NCBI RefSeq assembly: GCF_000687555.1
Contig: NZ_JHWJ01000015.1
Coordinates: 84,998-148,997 of the forward strand
Length of the DNA stretch: 64,000 bases
Source of the DNA: [Clostridium] aerotolerans DSM 5434
GTDB taxonomy: Bacteria > Bacillota > Clostridia > Lachnospirales > Lachnospiraceae
Reading direction: 5' to 3'
This document shows positions 1 through 9,265 of the stretch, one piece after another. The translations under genes were made by a program, and so were the position numbers. The notes beneath the pieces were generated by a model. The model worked only from the letters and a program-made list of their open reading frames with translations. It had not been told where the DNA came from and did no database searches. How positions within the stretch are numbered: the first letter of the stretch is position 1; each line of letters opens with the position of its first letter.

Positions 1-615
1 CCGGAAACCCTGGTGCGGTTAAAGGATCACAGGCTCACCACCTTCCCGGTAGCAGGCTCCAGGCCAAGAGGAAAAGACGAGGCAGAGGATATCAGACTGG
101 AAAAGGAGCTTCTGGCCGATGAGAAAGAGCTGGCGGAGCACAACATGCTGGTGGATCTAGGAAGAAATGACCTTGGAAAAATCTCAGAGTTTTCCTCCGT
201 TGAAGTAACCGGATACCAGATGATCCACCGCTATTCCCGCATCATGCACATCTGCTCCCAGGTGGAATCGGATATTCGAAAGGATTGCGACGCATTTTCC
301 GCCATCGAATCTGTTCTGCCTGCCGGAACCCTTTCCGGTGCCCCGAAGATCCGGGCCTGCCAGATCATTGACGAACTGGAAAATGAACCAAGAGGCATTT
401 ACGGCGGAGCCTTGGGGTATGTTGACTTTACCGGAAATATGGATACCTGCATCGCCATCCGAATGGCGGTGAGAAAAAACGGGATTGTTTCCGTCCAGGC
501 AGGAGGCGGTATTGTTGCCGACAGCATACCGGAACGGGAATACGAGGAATCAGAAAACAAGGCAAAGGCAGTGATTACTGCTCTTTTAAGAGCCGGGGAG
601 GTGAATGACCTATGA
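1..615 (+). CDS. trpE: Anthranilate synthase component I (3' part)
   Basis: This is the C-terminal 204 codons of the chorismate-binding subunit; the gene enters the window from the left in frame 1. It converts chorismate to anthranilate using ammonia supplied by TrpG. The fragment carries the conserved chorismate-enzyme core: [48 protein letters not shown] and [10 protein letters not shown], the last near the Mg/chorismate site. Its stop overlaps the trpG ATG (ATGA at 612-615), so the two subunits are translationally coupled. PabB is an alternative for this fold, but the trpGDCFBA context makes TrpE clear. The feedback-inhibition region, promoter and any leader lie outside the window. Confidence 0.96.
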   Translation, partial: PETLVRLKDHRLTTFPVAGSRPRGKDEAEDIRLEKELLADEKELAEHNMLVDLGRNDLGKISEFSSVEVTGYQMIHRYSRIMHICSQVESDIRKDCDAFSAIESVLPAGTLSGAPKIRACQIIDELENEPRGIYGGALGYVDFTGNMDTCIAIRMAVRKNGIVSVQAGGGIVADSIPEREYEESENKAKAVITALLRAGEVNDL

Positions 616-1190
616 TTCTCTTTATTGATAATTATGACAGCTTTACCTACAACCTGGTTCAGATGATAGGGGGATTAAATCCCGATATCAAGGTAATTCG
701 AAACGACGAGCTGACCGTAGCCGAGATCGAAGCATTATCTCCTAGTCACATCGTTCTCTCTCCCGGTCCTGGCTATCCAAAGGATGCCGGTGTTTGTGAG
801 GACGTGGTAAGGACCTTAAAAGGAAAAATGCCTATTCTTGGAGTGTGTCTCGGCCATCAGGGAATCTGCGAGGTATTTGGCGCACAAATCACCCATGCCA
901 GAAAGCTGATGCACGGAAAGCAAAGCATCATCACCATTGACGCATCGGATCCCTTGTTTCTGGGCTTAGAAAAAAAGATTCCTGCTGCCAGATACCACTC
1001 ACTCATTGCAAAAAAGGAAACTCTTCCTGCCTGCCTTACTCCCATCGGTACCGACGATATGGGAGAAATTATGGCTGTGAAACATAAGGAGCATGCAGTT
1101 TATGGGCTGCAGTTTCACCCGGAATCCATACTTACCCCTGACGGAGAAACCATACTGAAAAATTTCTTATCCATATCCATTGGCCAATAA
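612..1190 (+). CDS. trpG: Anthranilate synthase component II (glutamine amidotransferase)
   Basis: A class I glutamine amidotransferase of 192 aa, the normal TrpG/PabA length. It hydrolyses glutamine and channels ammonia to TrpE. The N-terminus FIDNYDSFTYNLVQ is diagnostic. The oxyanion loop is SPGPGYPKDAG (about 50-60), the nucleophile is Cys79 in GVCLGHQ, and His169 and Glu171 in FHPES complete the triad. HGKQS near 101 is typical of the TrpG/PabA branch. A GGAGG site lies about 10 nt before the ATG, inside trpE. Bifunctional use for folate (PabA) cannot be excluded. Confidence 0.96.
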   Translation: MILFIDNYDSFTYNLVQMIGGLNPDIKVIRNDELTVAEIEALSPSHIVLSPGPGYPKDAGVCEDVVRTLKGKMPILGVCLGHQGICEVFGAQITHARKLMHGKQSIITIDASDPLFLGLEKKIPAARYHSLIAKKETLPACLTPIGTDDMGEIMAVKHKEHAVYGLQFHPESILTPDGETILKNFLSISIGQ

Positions 1191-1205
1191 AAGGAGGTAA
1201 TCAAA

Positions 1206-2225
1206 ATGATCCAGCAAGCAATCCATGAAGTAATTGAAGGACAGAACTTAAGCTTTGAAGCTGCAAGGGAAGTCATGAATGAAATTATGAGCGGTGAAAC
1301 CACTCCGGCACAAATGGCGGCATTTTTAACAGGACTCCGGATGAAAGGGGAAACCATTGATGAGATCACAGCCTGCGCCACGGTTATGAGAGAAAAAGCC
1401 CTGCGGCTGGAGCCTGATTTTCCAGTGATTGATATTGTGGGCACAGGAGGCGACGAAGTGGGAACCTTTAATATTTCCACCACCAGTGCCTTTGTGGTGG
1501 CCGCTGGTGGCGTTCCGGTTGCAAAGCATGGAAACCGCAGTGTGTCCAGTAAAAGCGGTGCTGCAGACGTTTTAGAGTCTCTAGGCGTTAATTTAAACCT
1601 TACAGCGGAGCAGTCGGGCGAGATTCTTAAAAGCACCGGCATGTGCTTTCTCTTTGCTCAGGCTTATCACTCTTCCATGAAATATGCCGGCCCGGTACGA
1701 AAAGAGCTTGGTGTCCGTACCATCTTTAATATTCTCGGCCCTCTCTCAAACCCGGCCGGGGCCACCATGCAGCTGTTAGGGGTCTATGACAGGAAGCTGG
1801 TGGAACCACTGGCACAGGTCTTAAGTAACCTTGGAGTCAAGCGTGGACTTGTGGTATGCGGCGATGACGGCCTTGATGAAGCTACGGTCACGGGGATTAC
1901 CCATGTCTGTGAAATCCGGTTTGGGGAGCTGATTCCTTACGATATCACTCCAGAGGAGTTCGGCTTAAGCCGTTCCTCACTGTCTGACCTTCTGGGAGGA
2001 ACTCCTGTAGAAAATGCCCAGATCACAAGGGATATATTAAGCGGAGCCATAAAAGGTCCAAAGCGTGATATCGTCGTCTTAAATTCAGCTTTAAGCCTTT
2101 ATCTTGGCATTGATGACTGTACCATTTCCCAGTGCATCAAAAAGGCTGAGGACCTGATTGATTCTGGAAAGGCATTGGAGAAGCTAAATCAGTTTGTAAA
2201 TGCCACCACGGAGGTTACGTTATGA
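1206..2225 (+). CDS. trpD: Anthranilate phosphoribosyltransferase
   Basis: 339 aa, full length. It transfers phosphoribose from PRPP to anthranilate. The PRPP/Mg site GTGGDEVGTFN is at residues 79-89, followed by KHGNRSVSS from 107; both are signatures of the family. A strong AAAGGAGG site precedes the ATG by about 8 nt. It lies 15 bp after trpG and overlaps trpC by ATGA at 2222-2225. This is a free-standing TrpD, not the TrpGD fusion of enterobacteria. Confidence 0.97.
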   Translation: MIQQAIHEVIEGQNLSFEAAREVMNEIMSGETTPAQMAAFLTGLRMKGETIDEITACATVMREKALRLEPDFPVIDIVGTGGDEVGTFNISTTSAFVVAAGGVPVAKHGNRSVSSKSGAADVLESLGVNLNLTAEQSGEILKSTGMCFLFAQAYHSSMKYAGPVRKELGVRTIFNILGPLSNPAGATMQLLGVYDRKLVEPLAQVLSNLGVKRGLVVCGDDGLDEATVTGITHVCEIRFGELIPYDITPEEFGLSRSSLSDLLGGTPVENAQITRDILSGAIKGPKRDIVVLNSALSLYLGIDDCTISQCIKKAEDLIDSGKALEKLNQFVNATTEVTL

Positions 2226-3022
2226 TATTAGATACATTGGCTGCTGCCTCTAAAAAAAGAGCAGAGGCAGCGAAAGAAATCATTTCCCTTGAGGTAATGA
2301 AAAGACAGGCGGAGGCAGCGTGTTTGGCCTCTCAGGAGGAAACCAAAGTTTTCCCGCTGGAAAGAAAGCTGAAAGCTCCCGGTATCTCCTTTATCTGCGA
2401 GGTGAAACGTGCTTCCCCCTCTAAGGGTCTGATTGCACCTAATTTTCCTTACCTTGAGATTGCCAGGGAGTATGAAATGGCAGGGGCTGATGCCATCTCA
2501 GTTCTTACGGAACCGGAATATTTTATGGGGAGCAATGCGTACTTAACCGACATACAAAAGACCGTATCCCTTCCCCTTTTAAGAAAAGATTTTACCGTTG
2601 ACCCTTACCAGATCTATGAAGCAAAGGTGATTGGTGCCTCAGCCATTCTTCTCATCTGCTCTCTCCTCTCCACGGATGAGCTAAAGGAATATATAAAAAT
2701 CTGTGACAGCCTTGGCTTAAGTTCCCTGGTGGAGGCCCATAATGAAGAAGAAGTCCATTCCGCATTATCAGCCGGTGCCAGAATCATTGGTGTGAACAAC
2801 CGGAATCTAAAGACATTTCAGGTGGACTTTGAAACTTCTTTAAGACTGAGGGCCATGGTGCCTGAGGAAGTACTTTTTGTGGCAGAAAGCGGAATCAGTA
2901 CCCAAGAACAGATTCGAACTCTGGCGGAGGCAGGTGTCCACGGAGTGCTTTTAGGGGAAAGCCTGATGCGGGCGTTCAATAAGCAGGCCCTGCTCCATCA
3001 TTTTAAGGAGGCTTGCAGGTGA
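2222..3022 (+). CDS. trpC: Indole-3-glycerol phosphate synthase
   Basis: 266 aa TIM barrel that cyclises CdRP to indole-3-glycerol phosphate. Catalytic residues known from the family can be placed: Glu60 and Lys62 in ICEVKRASPSKG, Lys122 in LLRKDFTVDPYQ, Glu171 in SLVEAHNEEE, and the VNNRNLKTF strand near 191. The phosphate-binding end AESGISTQEQ and GVLLGESLMRA is present. It is monofunctional (not fused to TrpF), overlaps trpD by 4 bp and overlaps the trpF start. Confidence 0.97.
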   Translation: MILDTLAAASKKRAEAAKEIISLEVMKRQAEAACLASQEETKVFPLERKLKAPGISFICEVKRASPSKGLIAPNFPYLEIAREYEMAGADAISVLTEPEYFMGSNAYLTDIQKTVSLPLLRKDFTVDPYQIYEAKVIGASAILLICSLLSTDELKEYIKICDSLGLSSLVEAHNEEEVHSALSAGARIIGVNNRNLKTFQVDFETSLRLRAMVPEEVLFVAESGISTQEQIRTLAEAGVHGVLLGESLMRAFNKQALLHHFKEACR

Positions 3023-3645
3023 ATGACAGGAAGAAACGGATTAAGATATGCGGTCTTACAAGAGCCGAGGATATAGAAGCGGTCAATCTCTGGAAACCTG
3101 ATTATGCAGGCTTTGTATTTGCCCCTGGAAAAAGGCAGCTCACCCAGGAGAAAGCAAGGCAGCTAAGAGAAGCTTTACTGCCGGAAATCCCATCTGTTGG
3201 TGTTTTTGTAAATAGTCCCATAGAGGATATCTTAGCTCTCATAAAGGACGGGACCATTGGAATGGTGCAGCTTCATGGAGATGAAGATTCGGACTACGCC
3301 ACTTCTTTGAAAGAACAGATGGAGATTCCGGCGCCCATTATAAAAGCCATCAGAGTCCGGTCTGTTGATGATATGGCAAAAGCAGAAAGCTTTCCTTCGG
3401 ATTATCTGCTCTTTGATACCTATTTAAAAGATGTATACGGAGGAAGCGGAAAAAGCTTTGACTGGTCTTCCATTCCCGTCATAAAAAAGCCATGGTTCCT
3501 GGCGGGTGGAATTGGAGCGGAGAACATTTTAAAAGCAGCAGCTACGGATGCTTTTTGTCTTGATTTAAGCAGCAGTCTTGAGACAGAGGGCAGAAAAGAC
3601 CCGGAGAAAATAAAAGAAATCATACAAATATTAAGGAGTGAATGA
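3019..3645 (+). CDS. trpF: Phosphoribosylanthranilate isomerase
   Basis: About 208 aa TIM barrel catalysing the Amadori rearrangement of PRA to CdRP. KICGLTR (general-base Cys11) and LLFDTY (general-acid Asp) are visible, as is the phosphate-binding stretch [10 protein letters not shown] then [11 protein letters not shown] place the start at GTG 3019, which overlaps the trpC stop as GTGA and sits 7 nt after AAGGAGG (3005-3011). A TTG at 3013 would be only 1-2 nt from that site and is unlikely. The late motif [12 protein letters not shown] differs slightly from the usual VDVSSGVE but keeps its serines. Confidence 0.95.
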   Translation: MNDRKKRIKICGLTRAEDIEAVNLWKPDYAGFVFAPGKRQLTQEKARQLREALLPEIPSVGVFVNSPIEDILALIKDGTIGMVQLHGDEDSDYATSLKEQMEIPAPIIKAIRVRSVDDMAKAESFPSDYLLFDTYLKDVYGGSGKSFDWSSIPVIKKPWFLAGGIGAENILKAAATDAFCLDLSSSLETEGRKDPEKIKEIIQILRSE

Positions 3646-3647
3646 AA

Positions 3648-4832
3648 ATGTCAAAAGGAAGATTTGGACAGCACGGCGGACAATTTGTGCCGGAAACGCT
3701 GATGAACGCAGTGGAAGAACTTTTAGCAGCTTATGAAAAATACAGTCATGACGAAGAATTTCAAAAAGAGCTGCAGACCCTTCACGAAACCTATACCGGT
3801 CGTCCCTCTCTGCTCTATTACGCCGAGAAGATGACAAAGGACTTAGGTGGAGCAAAAATCTATTTAAAACGGGAAGACCTAAATCATACTGGTTCCCACA
3901 AAATCAACAATGCCTTAGGGCAGGTTCTTCTTGCTAAAAAAATGGGCAAGACCCGTGTCATTGCAGAAACCGGCGCCGGACAGCACGGAGTGGCGACTGC
4001 TACCGCTGCGGCCCTCATGGGAATGGAATGTGAGATATATATGGGAGAAGAGGACACAGAACGCCAGGCTTTGAATGTATTTCGAATGGAGCTTTTAGGG
4101 GCTAAAGTCCACCCCGTAACCAGCGGAACGAGGACCTTAAAAGATGCGGTCAACGAAACTATGAGGGAATGGACCAACCGGGTGGAGGATACTCACTATG
4201 TCCTAGGTTCTGTTATGGGCCCTCACCCTTTCCCTACCATTGTCAGGGACTTTCAAAGCATTATTGGCAAGGAAGTTCGCTCTCAGATCTTAAAAGCAGA
4301 AGGCAAGCTGCCAGATCTTTTAATCGCCTGTGTGGGCGGCGGCAGCAATGCCATGGGACTTTTTTATGAATTCCTGGAAGAACCTTCTGTAAAGATGATT
4401 GGCTGTGAAGCCGCTGGACACGGCATTGATACCGATCAACATGCGGCTACCATTTCAAAAGGGACTCTTGGTATCTTTCACGGCATGAAATCCTACTTCT
4501 GCCAGGATGAATACGGACAGATTGCCCCTGTTTACTCCATTTCCGCAGGTCTTGATTATCCTGGAATCGGGCCGGAGCACGCAAATCTCCATGATTCCGG
4601 ACGTGCACAATATGTTCCAGTTACCGACAATGAGGCGGTAGAGGCATTTGAATATTTATCCCGGATGGAAGGAATTATTCCTGCCATCGAAAGCTCCCAT
4701 GCCATTGCTCATGCCAGAAAAATTGCGCCTGCCATGGGAAAAGACCAGATCATTGTCATTAATCTATCCGGGCGTGGTGATAAGGATGTCGCTGCCATAG
4801 CCCGTTATAAGGGGGTACAAATTTATGAGTAG
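3648..4832 (+). CDS. trpB: Tryptophan synthase beta chain
   Basis: 394 aa PLP enzyme condensing indole with serine. The Schiff-base lysine is Lys85 in [10 protein letters not shown]; the PLP-phosphate loop VGGGSNAMG and the C-terminal SGRGDKD are present. This is the TrpB1 type that pairs with TrpA. Two in-frame ATGs exist, 3642 (ATGA overlap with trpF) and 3648. AAGGAG at 3633-3638 is 9 nt from 3648 but only 3 nt from 3642, so I favour 3648. It overlaps trpA by 8 bp. Confidence 0.96.
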   Translation: MSKGRFGQHGGQFVPETLMNAVEELLAAYEKYSHDEEFQKELQTLHETYTGRPSLLYYAEKMTKDLGGAKIYLKREDLNHTGSHKINNALGQVLLAKKMGKTRVIAETGAGQHGVATATAAALMGMECEIYMGEEDTERQALNVFRMELLGAKVHPVTSGTRTLKDAVNETMREWTNRVEDTHYVLGSVMGPHPFPTIVRDFQSIIGKEVRSQILKAEGKLPDLLIACVGGGSNAMGLFYEFLEEPSVKMIGCEAAGHGIDTDQHAATISKGTLGIFHGMKSYFCQDEYGQIAPVYSISAGLDYPGIGPEHANLHDSGRAQYVPVTDNEAVEAFEYLSRMEGIIPAIESSHAIAHARKIAPAMGKDQIIVINLSGRGDKDVAAIARYKGVQIYE

Positions 4833-5595
4833 AGTTGCAGACGTTTTTTCAAAAGGAAAAGCATTTATCCCATTTATTACAGCAGGTGATCCCCATCTCT
4901 CTGTCACAGAAGAGCTGATTCCTGCCATGGCAGAGGCTGGTGCTGATTTAATTGAGATCGGGATACCATTTTCCGATCCGGTGGCGGAAGGCATCGTGAT
5001 TCAGGAAGCGGATGCCCGCGCTCTTTTGGCCGGCACCACGACGGATAAGATTTTTGAGTCCGTGAAAAGAATTCGCATGAAGACCAGCGTTCCACTGGCT
5101 TTCATGACTTACTTAAACCCCATCTTCGTTTACGGCAGTGAACGGTTCATAAAAAATGCGGCAGAATGCGGCATTGATGCCCTTATTGTTCCTGATATGC
5201 CATTTGAGGAAAAGGAGGAATTAAAGCCTTACTGCAATCAGTACGGCATTGATCTCATTTCCCTGATTGCCCCTACCTCCAACGAGAGAATAAGGACTAT
5301 CGCGGCTGAGGCAGAAGGCTTTGTTTACTGCGTTTCTTCTATGGGCGTGACCGGAGTAAGAAAGGAAATTACCACGAACCTGGGAGATATGATTTCTCTG
5401 GTAAAGGAGACAAAGAACATTCCCTGCGCCATTGGATTTGGGATATCCACCCCGGAGCAGGCAGCGGAAATGAGCCAGTATGCAGATGGTGTGATCGTCG
5501 GCAGTGCCATTGTTAAACTGGCTGCCAGATACGGTGCTGACTGCATCGAGCCAATCTGCTCCTATGTGAGAGAAATGAAAGCTGCCATATCATAA
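4825..5595 (+). CDS. trpA: Tryptophan synthase alpha chain
   Basis: 256 aa TIM barrel that cleaves indole-3-glycerol phosphate and passes indole to TrpB. Glu44 in [11 protein letters not shown] matches the catalytic Glu49 of the Salmonella enzyme. The position matching Asp60 is Glu55 (DPVAEG), a conservative replacement. IVGSAIVK near the C-terminus binds phosphate. It is the last trp gene; no clear terminator follows before the thiamine promoter, which begins 15 bp after the stop. Confidence 0.96.
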   Translation: MSRVADVFSKGKAFIPFITAGDPHLSVTEELIPAMAEAGADLIEIGIPFSDPVAEGIVIQEADARALLAGTTTDKIFESVKRIRMKTSVPLAFMTYLNPIFVYGSERFIKNAAECGIDALIVPDMPFEEKEELKPYCNQYGIDLISLIAPTSNERIRTIAAEAEGFVYCVSSMGVTGVRKEITTNLGDMISLVKETKNIPCAIGFGISTPEQAAEMSQYADGVIVGSAIVKLAARYGADCIEPICSYVREMKAAIS

Positions 5596-5610
5596 TCCCC
5601 CTTTTTCATC

Positions 5611-5639
5611 TTGACAATGATTTGACCCGGTGTTACACT
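5611..5639 (+). promoter_or_regulatory. Sigma-A promoter of the thiamine operon
   Basis: TTGACA at 5611-5616 and TACACT at 5634-5639 are separated by exactly 17 bp. The start would fall near 5646, just before the TPP aptamer, which is the expected geometry for the thi leader. Confidence 0.8.
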
Positions 5640-5647
5640 AATGCCAC

Positions 5648-5735
5648 AAGAGGGAGCTCGTAAGCGGGCTGAGAGGAAGTAATCAAACTTCGACCTTTAT
5701 AACCTGATTTGGGTAATGCCAACGTAGGGATTTAT
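5648..5735 (+). promoter_or_regulatory. TPP (THI-box) riboswitch
   Basis: The leader contains the thi-box core GGGCTGAGAGG (5667-5677) and, after a variable arm, ACCTGATTTGGGTAATGCCA then ACGTAGGGA (5702-5730). These match the conserved TPP-aptamer strands CUGAGA and ACCUGAUCUGGAUAAUGCCAGCGUAGGGA closely. It lies between a sigma-A promoter and an intrinsic terminator upstream of thiC, so thiamine pyrophosphate should cause early termination. Confidence 0.95.
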
Positions 5736-5755
5736 ACGAGACGAATCTATTCTCT

Positions 5756-5786
5756 GAGCCTGTGCCTGTTGGTATGGGCTCTTTTT
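5756..5786 (+). terminator. Riboswitch-controlled terminator
   Basis: An 11-bp stem with three G-U pairs (5756-5766 with 5771-5781) and a TGTT loop is followed by five T. It sits between the TPP aptamer and thiC, as expected for the OFF state of the switch. Confidence 0.88.
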
Positions 5787-5838
5787 ATTTGCACAAGTTC
5801 TCGTCAGTCCCTCCGGCAAAATAAAAGGAGGATTACAA

Positions 5839-7146
5839 ATGAATTACACCACACAGATGGATGCTGCCAGAAAAGGCATTCGGACAAAGGAATTAATGGC
5901 GGTCGCAGAAAAAGAGCAGTGGGACCCAGAAAAGCTTCTTCCCCTGGTGGCAGAAGGCAAGGTAGCCATACCGGCGAATAAGCATCACACCTGCCTAAAC
6001 CCCAATGGAATTGGGTCCATGTTAAAGACAAAGATCAACGTAAACCTTGGCACTTCCAGGGATTTAAATGATTTGAACCTGGAGCTTAAAAAGGTTCAGG
6101 ATGCCGTTTCCATGGGAGCAGAATCCATTATGGATTTAAGCTCTTTCGGGGACACCAGAAAATTCCGCAGAAAACTGACCGAGGAATGTCCCGCCATCAT
6201 CGGTACCGTTCCCATCTATGACGCGGTTGTTTATTACCACAAGGCCCTTGGAGAGATTACTGCCCAGGAGTGGATTGATATTGTAGAAATGCATGCAAAG
6301 GACGGAGTGGATTTTATGACCATTCACGTCGGCATCAACAAACAGACCGCCCGCCGGTTTAAAGAAGCCAAGCGGCTGACCAACATCGTTTCCAGAGGCG
6401 GCTCCATTATCTTTGCCTGGATGGAAATGACCGGGGAAGAAAATCCATTTTATGAGCATTATGACCGGATTTTAGAAATCTGTCAGGAGCACGATGTCAC
6501 CTTAAGCCTTGGAGATGCCTGCCGTCCGGGCTGTATTGAAGACGCATCGGATATTTCTCAGATCGAGGAGCTTGTTACCCTGGGAGAGCTGACCCGGAGA
6601 GCCTGGGAGAAAAATGTACAGGTCATTATTGAAGGTCCAGGACATATGCCTCTGGATCAGATCGCTGCCAATATGAAGATTCAGGAGACGATCTGTAAGG
6701 GAGCCCCCTTCTATGTTCTTGGTCCCCTGGTCACTGATATTGCCCCTGGATATGACCACATTACTTCTGCCATCGGAGGAGCCATAGCCGCTGCTGCCGG
6801 GGCTGCCTTTTTATGTTATGTCACCCCAGCGGAGCACTTAAGACTGCCTGACGGGGATGATGTGAAGGAAGGAATTATCTCTGCCCGGATCGCTGCCCAT
6901 GCGGCTGACATCGCGAAGGGAATAAAGGGAGCAAAGGAATGGGACCATCAGATGAGCGATGCCAGAAAGCGTCTTGACTGGGAAACCATGTTCCAACTGG
7001 CCATTGACCCGGAAAAAGCAAGACGCTACCGGGAAACTTCAAAACCCGAAAAAGAGGATACCTGCTCCATGTGCGGAAATTTCTGCGCCATGAAAAACAT
7101 GAACCGGATTCTGGAAGGCGAGAAAATCACGATCTTTGATGAGTGA
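5839..7146 (+). CDS. thiC: Phosphomethylpyrimidine synthase (radical SAM)
   Basis: 435 aa. It converts aminoimidazole ribotide to HMP-phosphate, the pyrimidine half of thiamine, with an Fe-S cluster and SAM. The core motifs [27 protein letters not shown] and [13 protein letters not shown] are present. It lacks the N-terminal extension of the long enterobacterial form. The C-terminal cluster motif is Cys409-x2-Cys412-x3-Cys416 (CSMCGNFC), one residue shorter than the CX2CX4C of E. coli ThiC. The AAAGGAGG site is 8 nt from the ATG. First gene of the TPP-regulated operon. Confidence 0.97.
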   Translation: MNYTTQMDAARKGIRTKELMAVAEKEQWDPEKLLPLVAEGKVAIPANKHHTCLNPNGIGSMLKTKINVNLGTSRDLNDLNLELKKVQDAVSMGAESIMDLSSFGDTRKFRRKLTEECPAIIGTVPIYDAVVYYHKALGEITAQEWIDIVEMHAKDGVDFMTIHVGINKQTARRFKEAKRLTNIVSRGGSIIFAWMEMTGEENPFYEHYDRILEICQEHDVTLSLGDACRPGCIEDASDISQIEELVTLGELTRRAWEKNVQVIIEGPGHMPLDQIAANMKIQETICKGAPFYVLGPLVTDIAPGYDHITSAIGGAIAAAAGAAFLCYVTPAEHLRLPDGDDVKEGIISARIAAHAADIAKGIKGAKEWDHQMSDARKRLDWETMFQLAIDPEKARRYRETSKPEKEDTCSMCGNFCAMKNMNRILEGEKITIFDE

Positions 7147-7183
7147 TGGTTTTTTCTAAACAATCGGAAATGGAGGAATTATC

Positions 7184-7738
7184 ATGAATCAAAATACAGA
7201 AGCAATGATACATAAAGGCTCTTACATAAACCAGAGGTCCAGAATAAAAAAACTGGCACTTAGTGGTATGCTGGCTGCTGTTACCGTGGCGCTCTCCGGC
7301 TTTTCTATCCCCATCGGCGCCTCCAGATGCTTTCCCATTCAGCATCTTGTCAATGTTATGGCCGGAATATTTCTTGGCCCATTTTATGGAGTTTTGACCG
7401 CGTTTTGCACTTCCCTGATTCGCAATTTAATTGGTACTGGAAGCCTGCTTGCATTCCCAGGCAGTATGATAGGTGCTTTTCTTTCCGCTCTCCTATTTCA
7501 AAAAACAGGCAAGCTTCTCTTTTCCTGTCTTGGAGAAATCGGAGGAACGGGCATCATTGGCGCACTGGTTTCCTATCCCCTGGCTGTCTTTTTTATGGGT
7601 AAGGATTTAGCTGTTTTCTTTTTTGTCGTACCATTTTTATTGAGCACGGTCTGTGGAACACTGATGGCTGCTGCCTTATTTGAAATTTTCCGCCGTCTCG
7701 GTTTGGTTTCTTATCTTAACCGGCTGATCAAGGAATAG
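7184..7738 (+). CDS. thiW: ThiW, thiazole-specific ECF transporter S component
   Basis: 184 aa membrane protein with about five hydrophobic segments after a polar N-terminus of about 25 residues. The stretch SGFSIPIGASRCFPIQH followed by VNVMAGIFLGPFYGV is characteristic of ThiW, the predicted hydroxyethylthiazole-binding S component that works with the shared EcfA/A'/T module (not in this window). It sits between thiC and thiM under the TPP riboswitch, which supports the substrate. GGAGG lies about 8 nt before the ATG. Confidence 0.88.
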   Translation: MNQNTEAMIHKGSYINQRSRIKKLALSGMLAAVTVALSGFSIPIGASRCFPIQHLVNVMAGIFLGPFYGVLTAFCTSLIRNLIGTGSLLAFPGSMIGAFLSALLFQKTGKLLFSCLGEIGGTGIIGALVSYPLAVFFMGKDLAVFFFVVPFLLSTVCGTLMAAALFEIFRRLGLVSYLNRLIKE

Positions 7739-7758
7739 AAAGGAAGAGGATACTTAAA

Positions 7759-8637
7759 ATGGAAATGAATCTGGAAGACTATACTGCCCTGCCTCAGACG
7801 GTCAGGGAAAAACATCCTTTGATCCATTGCATTACCAACTATGTCACAGCCAAGGACGTAGCCAATGTTGTTCTCGCCTGCGGCGGCTCTCCCATTATGG
7901 CAGACCACCCGGCAGAGGTTAAGGAAATGACAAGGCTCTCCGATTGCCTTCTTTTAAACATCGGTACCCCAAGAGAATCTACCCTGGACGTCATGATAGC
8001 GGCTGGAATGGAAGCAAATCGTTTGGGCATTCCCGTGATTCTTGACCCGGTTGGCATTGGAAGCACTCCCTTTCGAACAGAACTGATTCAGGAGCTGGTA
8101 AAGAAGGTGGTACCAACCGTAGTCCGTGGAAATGCCTCTGAAATCAGAACCCTTTTATCAAACGTAACGAGGCAGCTTGTGAACGAATCCGCAAATCATA
8201 CCTCTCACCTTCCCAGGGGTGTGGATGCCTCAGGGGAAGATCAGATCACAGAGGATAATGTATCTTCCTTTATAGAAGCAGCCAATCTCTTAAGCCATAT
8301 AACATCAGCAGTGGTCGTCATGACCGGAGCGACGGATATTGTGGCATATCACGATCAGATCCGGCTGGTGAAAAATGGCTGTCCGGAAATGTCCGGAATC
8401 ACTGGAAGCGGCTGTATGCTGGACGGCTTTCTTGCTGCTTATGCTGCTTCATCGGCTAAACTTTTTGAGGCGATGACTGTCGCCACAGCAATCTATGGGT
8501 TATGCGGAGAAAACGCGAATCAAAAAACAAAGGAGTGTGGAGGCGGAAGCGGAAGCTTTCACCGCTATTTTATGGATGAAATCAATCTCTCCTCTCACTC
8601 CCTTCAAAAAGGAGGACTTAGAATTGAACTTCCATAA
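7759..8637 (+). CDS. thiM: Hydroxyethylthiazole kinase
   Basis: 292 aa ribokinase-like enzyme that phosphorylates 4-methyl-5-hydroxyethylthiazole. Recognisable motifs are HCITNYVTAKDVANV near the N-terminus, LDPVGIGSTPFR, VVRGNASEI, VVMTGATDIV and the anion hole/catalytic Cys in GITGSGCMLDGFLA. It directly follows the probable thiazole importer thiW, giving a salvage pair. The 3' end overlaps the proposed thiE start by 14 bp. Confidence 0.96.
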   Translation: MEMNLEDYTALPQTVREKHPLIHCITNYVTAKDVANVVLACGGSPIMADHPAEVKEMTRLSDCLLLNIGTPRESTLDVMIAAGMEANRLGIPVILDPVGIGSTPFRTELIQELVKKVVPTVVRGNASEIRTLLSNVTRQLVNESANHTSHLPRGVDASGEDQITEDNVSSFIEAANLLSHITSAVVVMTGATDIVAYHDQIRLVKNGCPEMSGITGSGCMLDGFLAAYAASSAKLFEAMTVATAIYGLCGENANQKTKECGGGSGSFHRYFMDEINLSSHSLQKGGLRIELP

Positions 8638-9265
8638 AGATATGCTTCTTTTATATGGCGTTACAGATCAGGCCTATCGGGGGGAGAAAACTTTGTTGGA
8701 ACAAGTTGAGGAGGCGTTAAATTCCGGTATCACTCTGCTCCAGCTACGGGAAAAGGATATGGACAAAGAAGAGTTTCTAAAGGAAGCAAAAGAAGTTCGA
8801 GCCCTGACCAGGCGTTATGGCATTCCCTTGCTTATAAACGATGATGTGGATATTGCCCTTGCATGCGGGGCCGACGGAGTACATGTAGGGCAGGACGATA
8901 TGTCTGCCAGTGAAGTCCGAAAGCGAATCGGTCCTGATAAAATTCTGGGAGTGACTGCCAAAACACCAGAGCAGGCCAGAAAGGCTTATGAAGACGGAGC
9001 GGACTATATCGGGGCAGGAGCTGTATTTCCAAGTCCTACAAAAGCAGATGCCCTTCCTATGACAAGGGAACAGCTATCCGACATCTGCTCAGCCACTCCA
9101 CTTCCGGTTACTGCCATTGGCGGTATTACCCTTAAAAATGTAACCGAGTTACAGGGAACTGGAATCTCCGGAATCTCTGTGGTCTCTGGCATCTTTGGTC
9201 AAACAAATATTCCAGATGCAGTCCGTTCCTTAAAGGAAGAAGCCCGAAAGGTGGTGGCATTATGA
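8624..9265 (+). CDS. thiE: Thiamine-phosphate synthase
   Basis: About 213 aa TIM barrel joining HMP-PP and HET-P to thiamine phosphate. Motifs: QLREKDMDKEEF, LLINDDVDIALACGADGVHVG, GAGAVFPSPTKADA and PVTAIGGIT. The open frame extends upstream inside thiM, but AAAGGAGG at 8607-8614 points to TTG 8624 (about 9 nt away); ATG 8642 is a weaker alternative. It overlaps thiD by 4 bp (ATGA). Confidence 0.95.
   Translation: MNFHKDMLLLYGVTDQAYRGEKTLLEQVEEALNSGITLLQLREKDMDKEEFLKEAKEVRALTRRYGIPLLINDDVDIALACGADGVHVGQDDMSASEVRKRIGPDKILGVTAKTPEQARKAYEDGADYIGAGAVFPSPTKADALPMTREQLSDICSATPLPVTAIGGITLKNVTELQGTGISGISVVSGIFGQTNIPDAVRSLKEEARKVVAL

Noticed and set aside
5709..5981. 90-codon frame through the TPP leader
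   Set aside because: It crosses the riboswitch and terminator and the start of thiC; it is a shadow.
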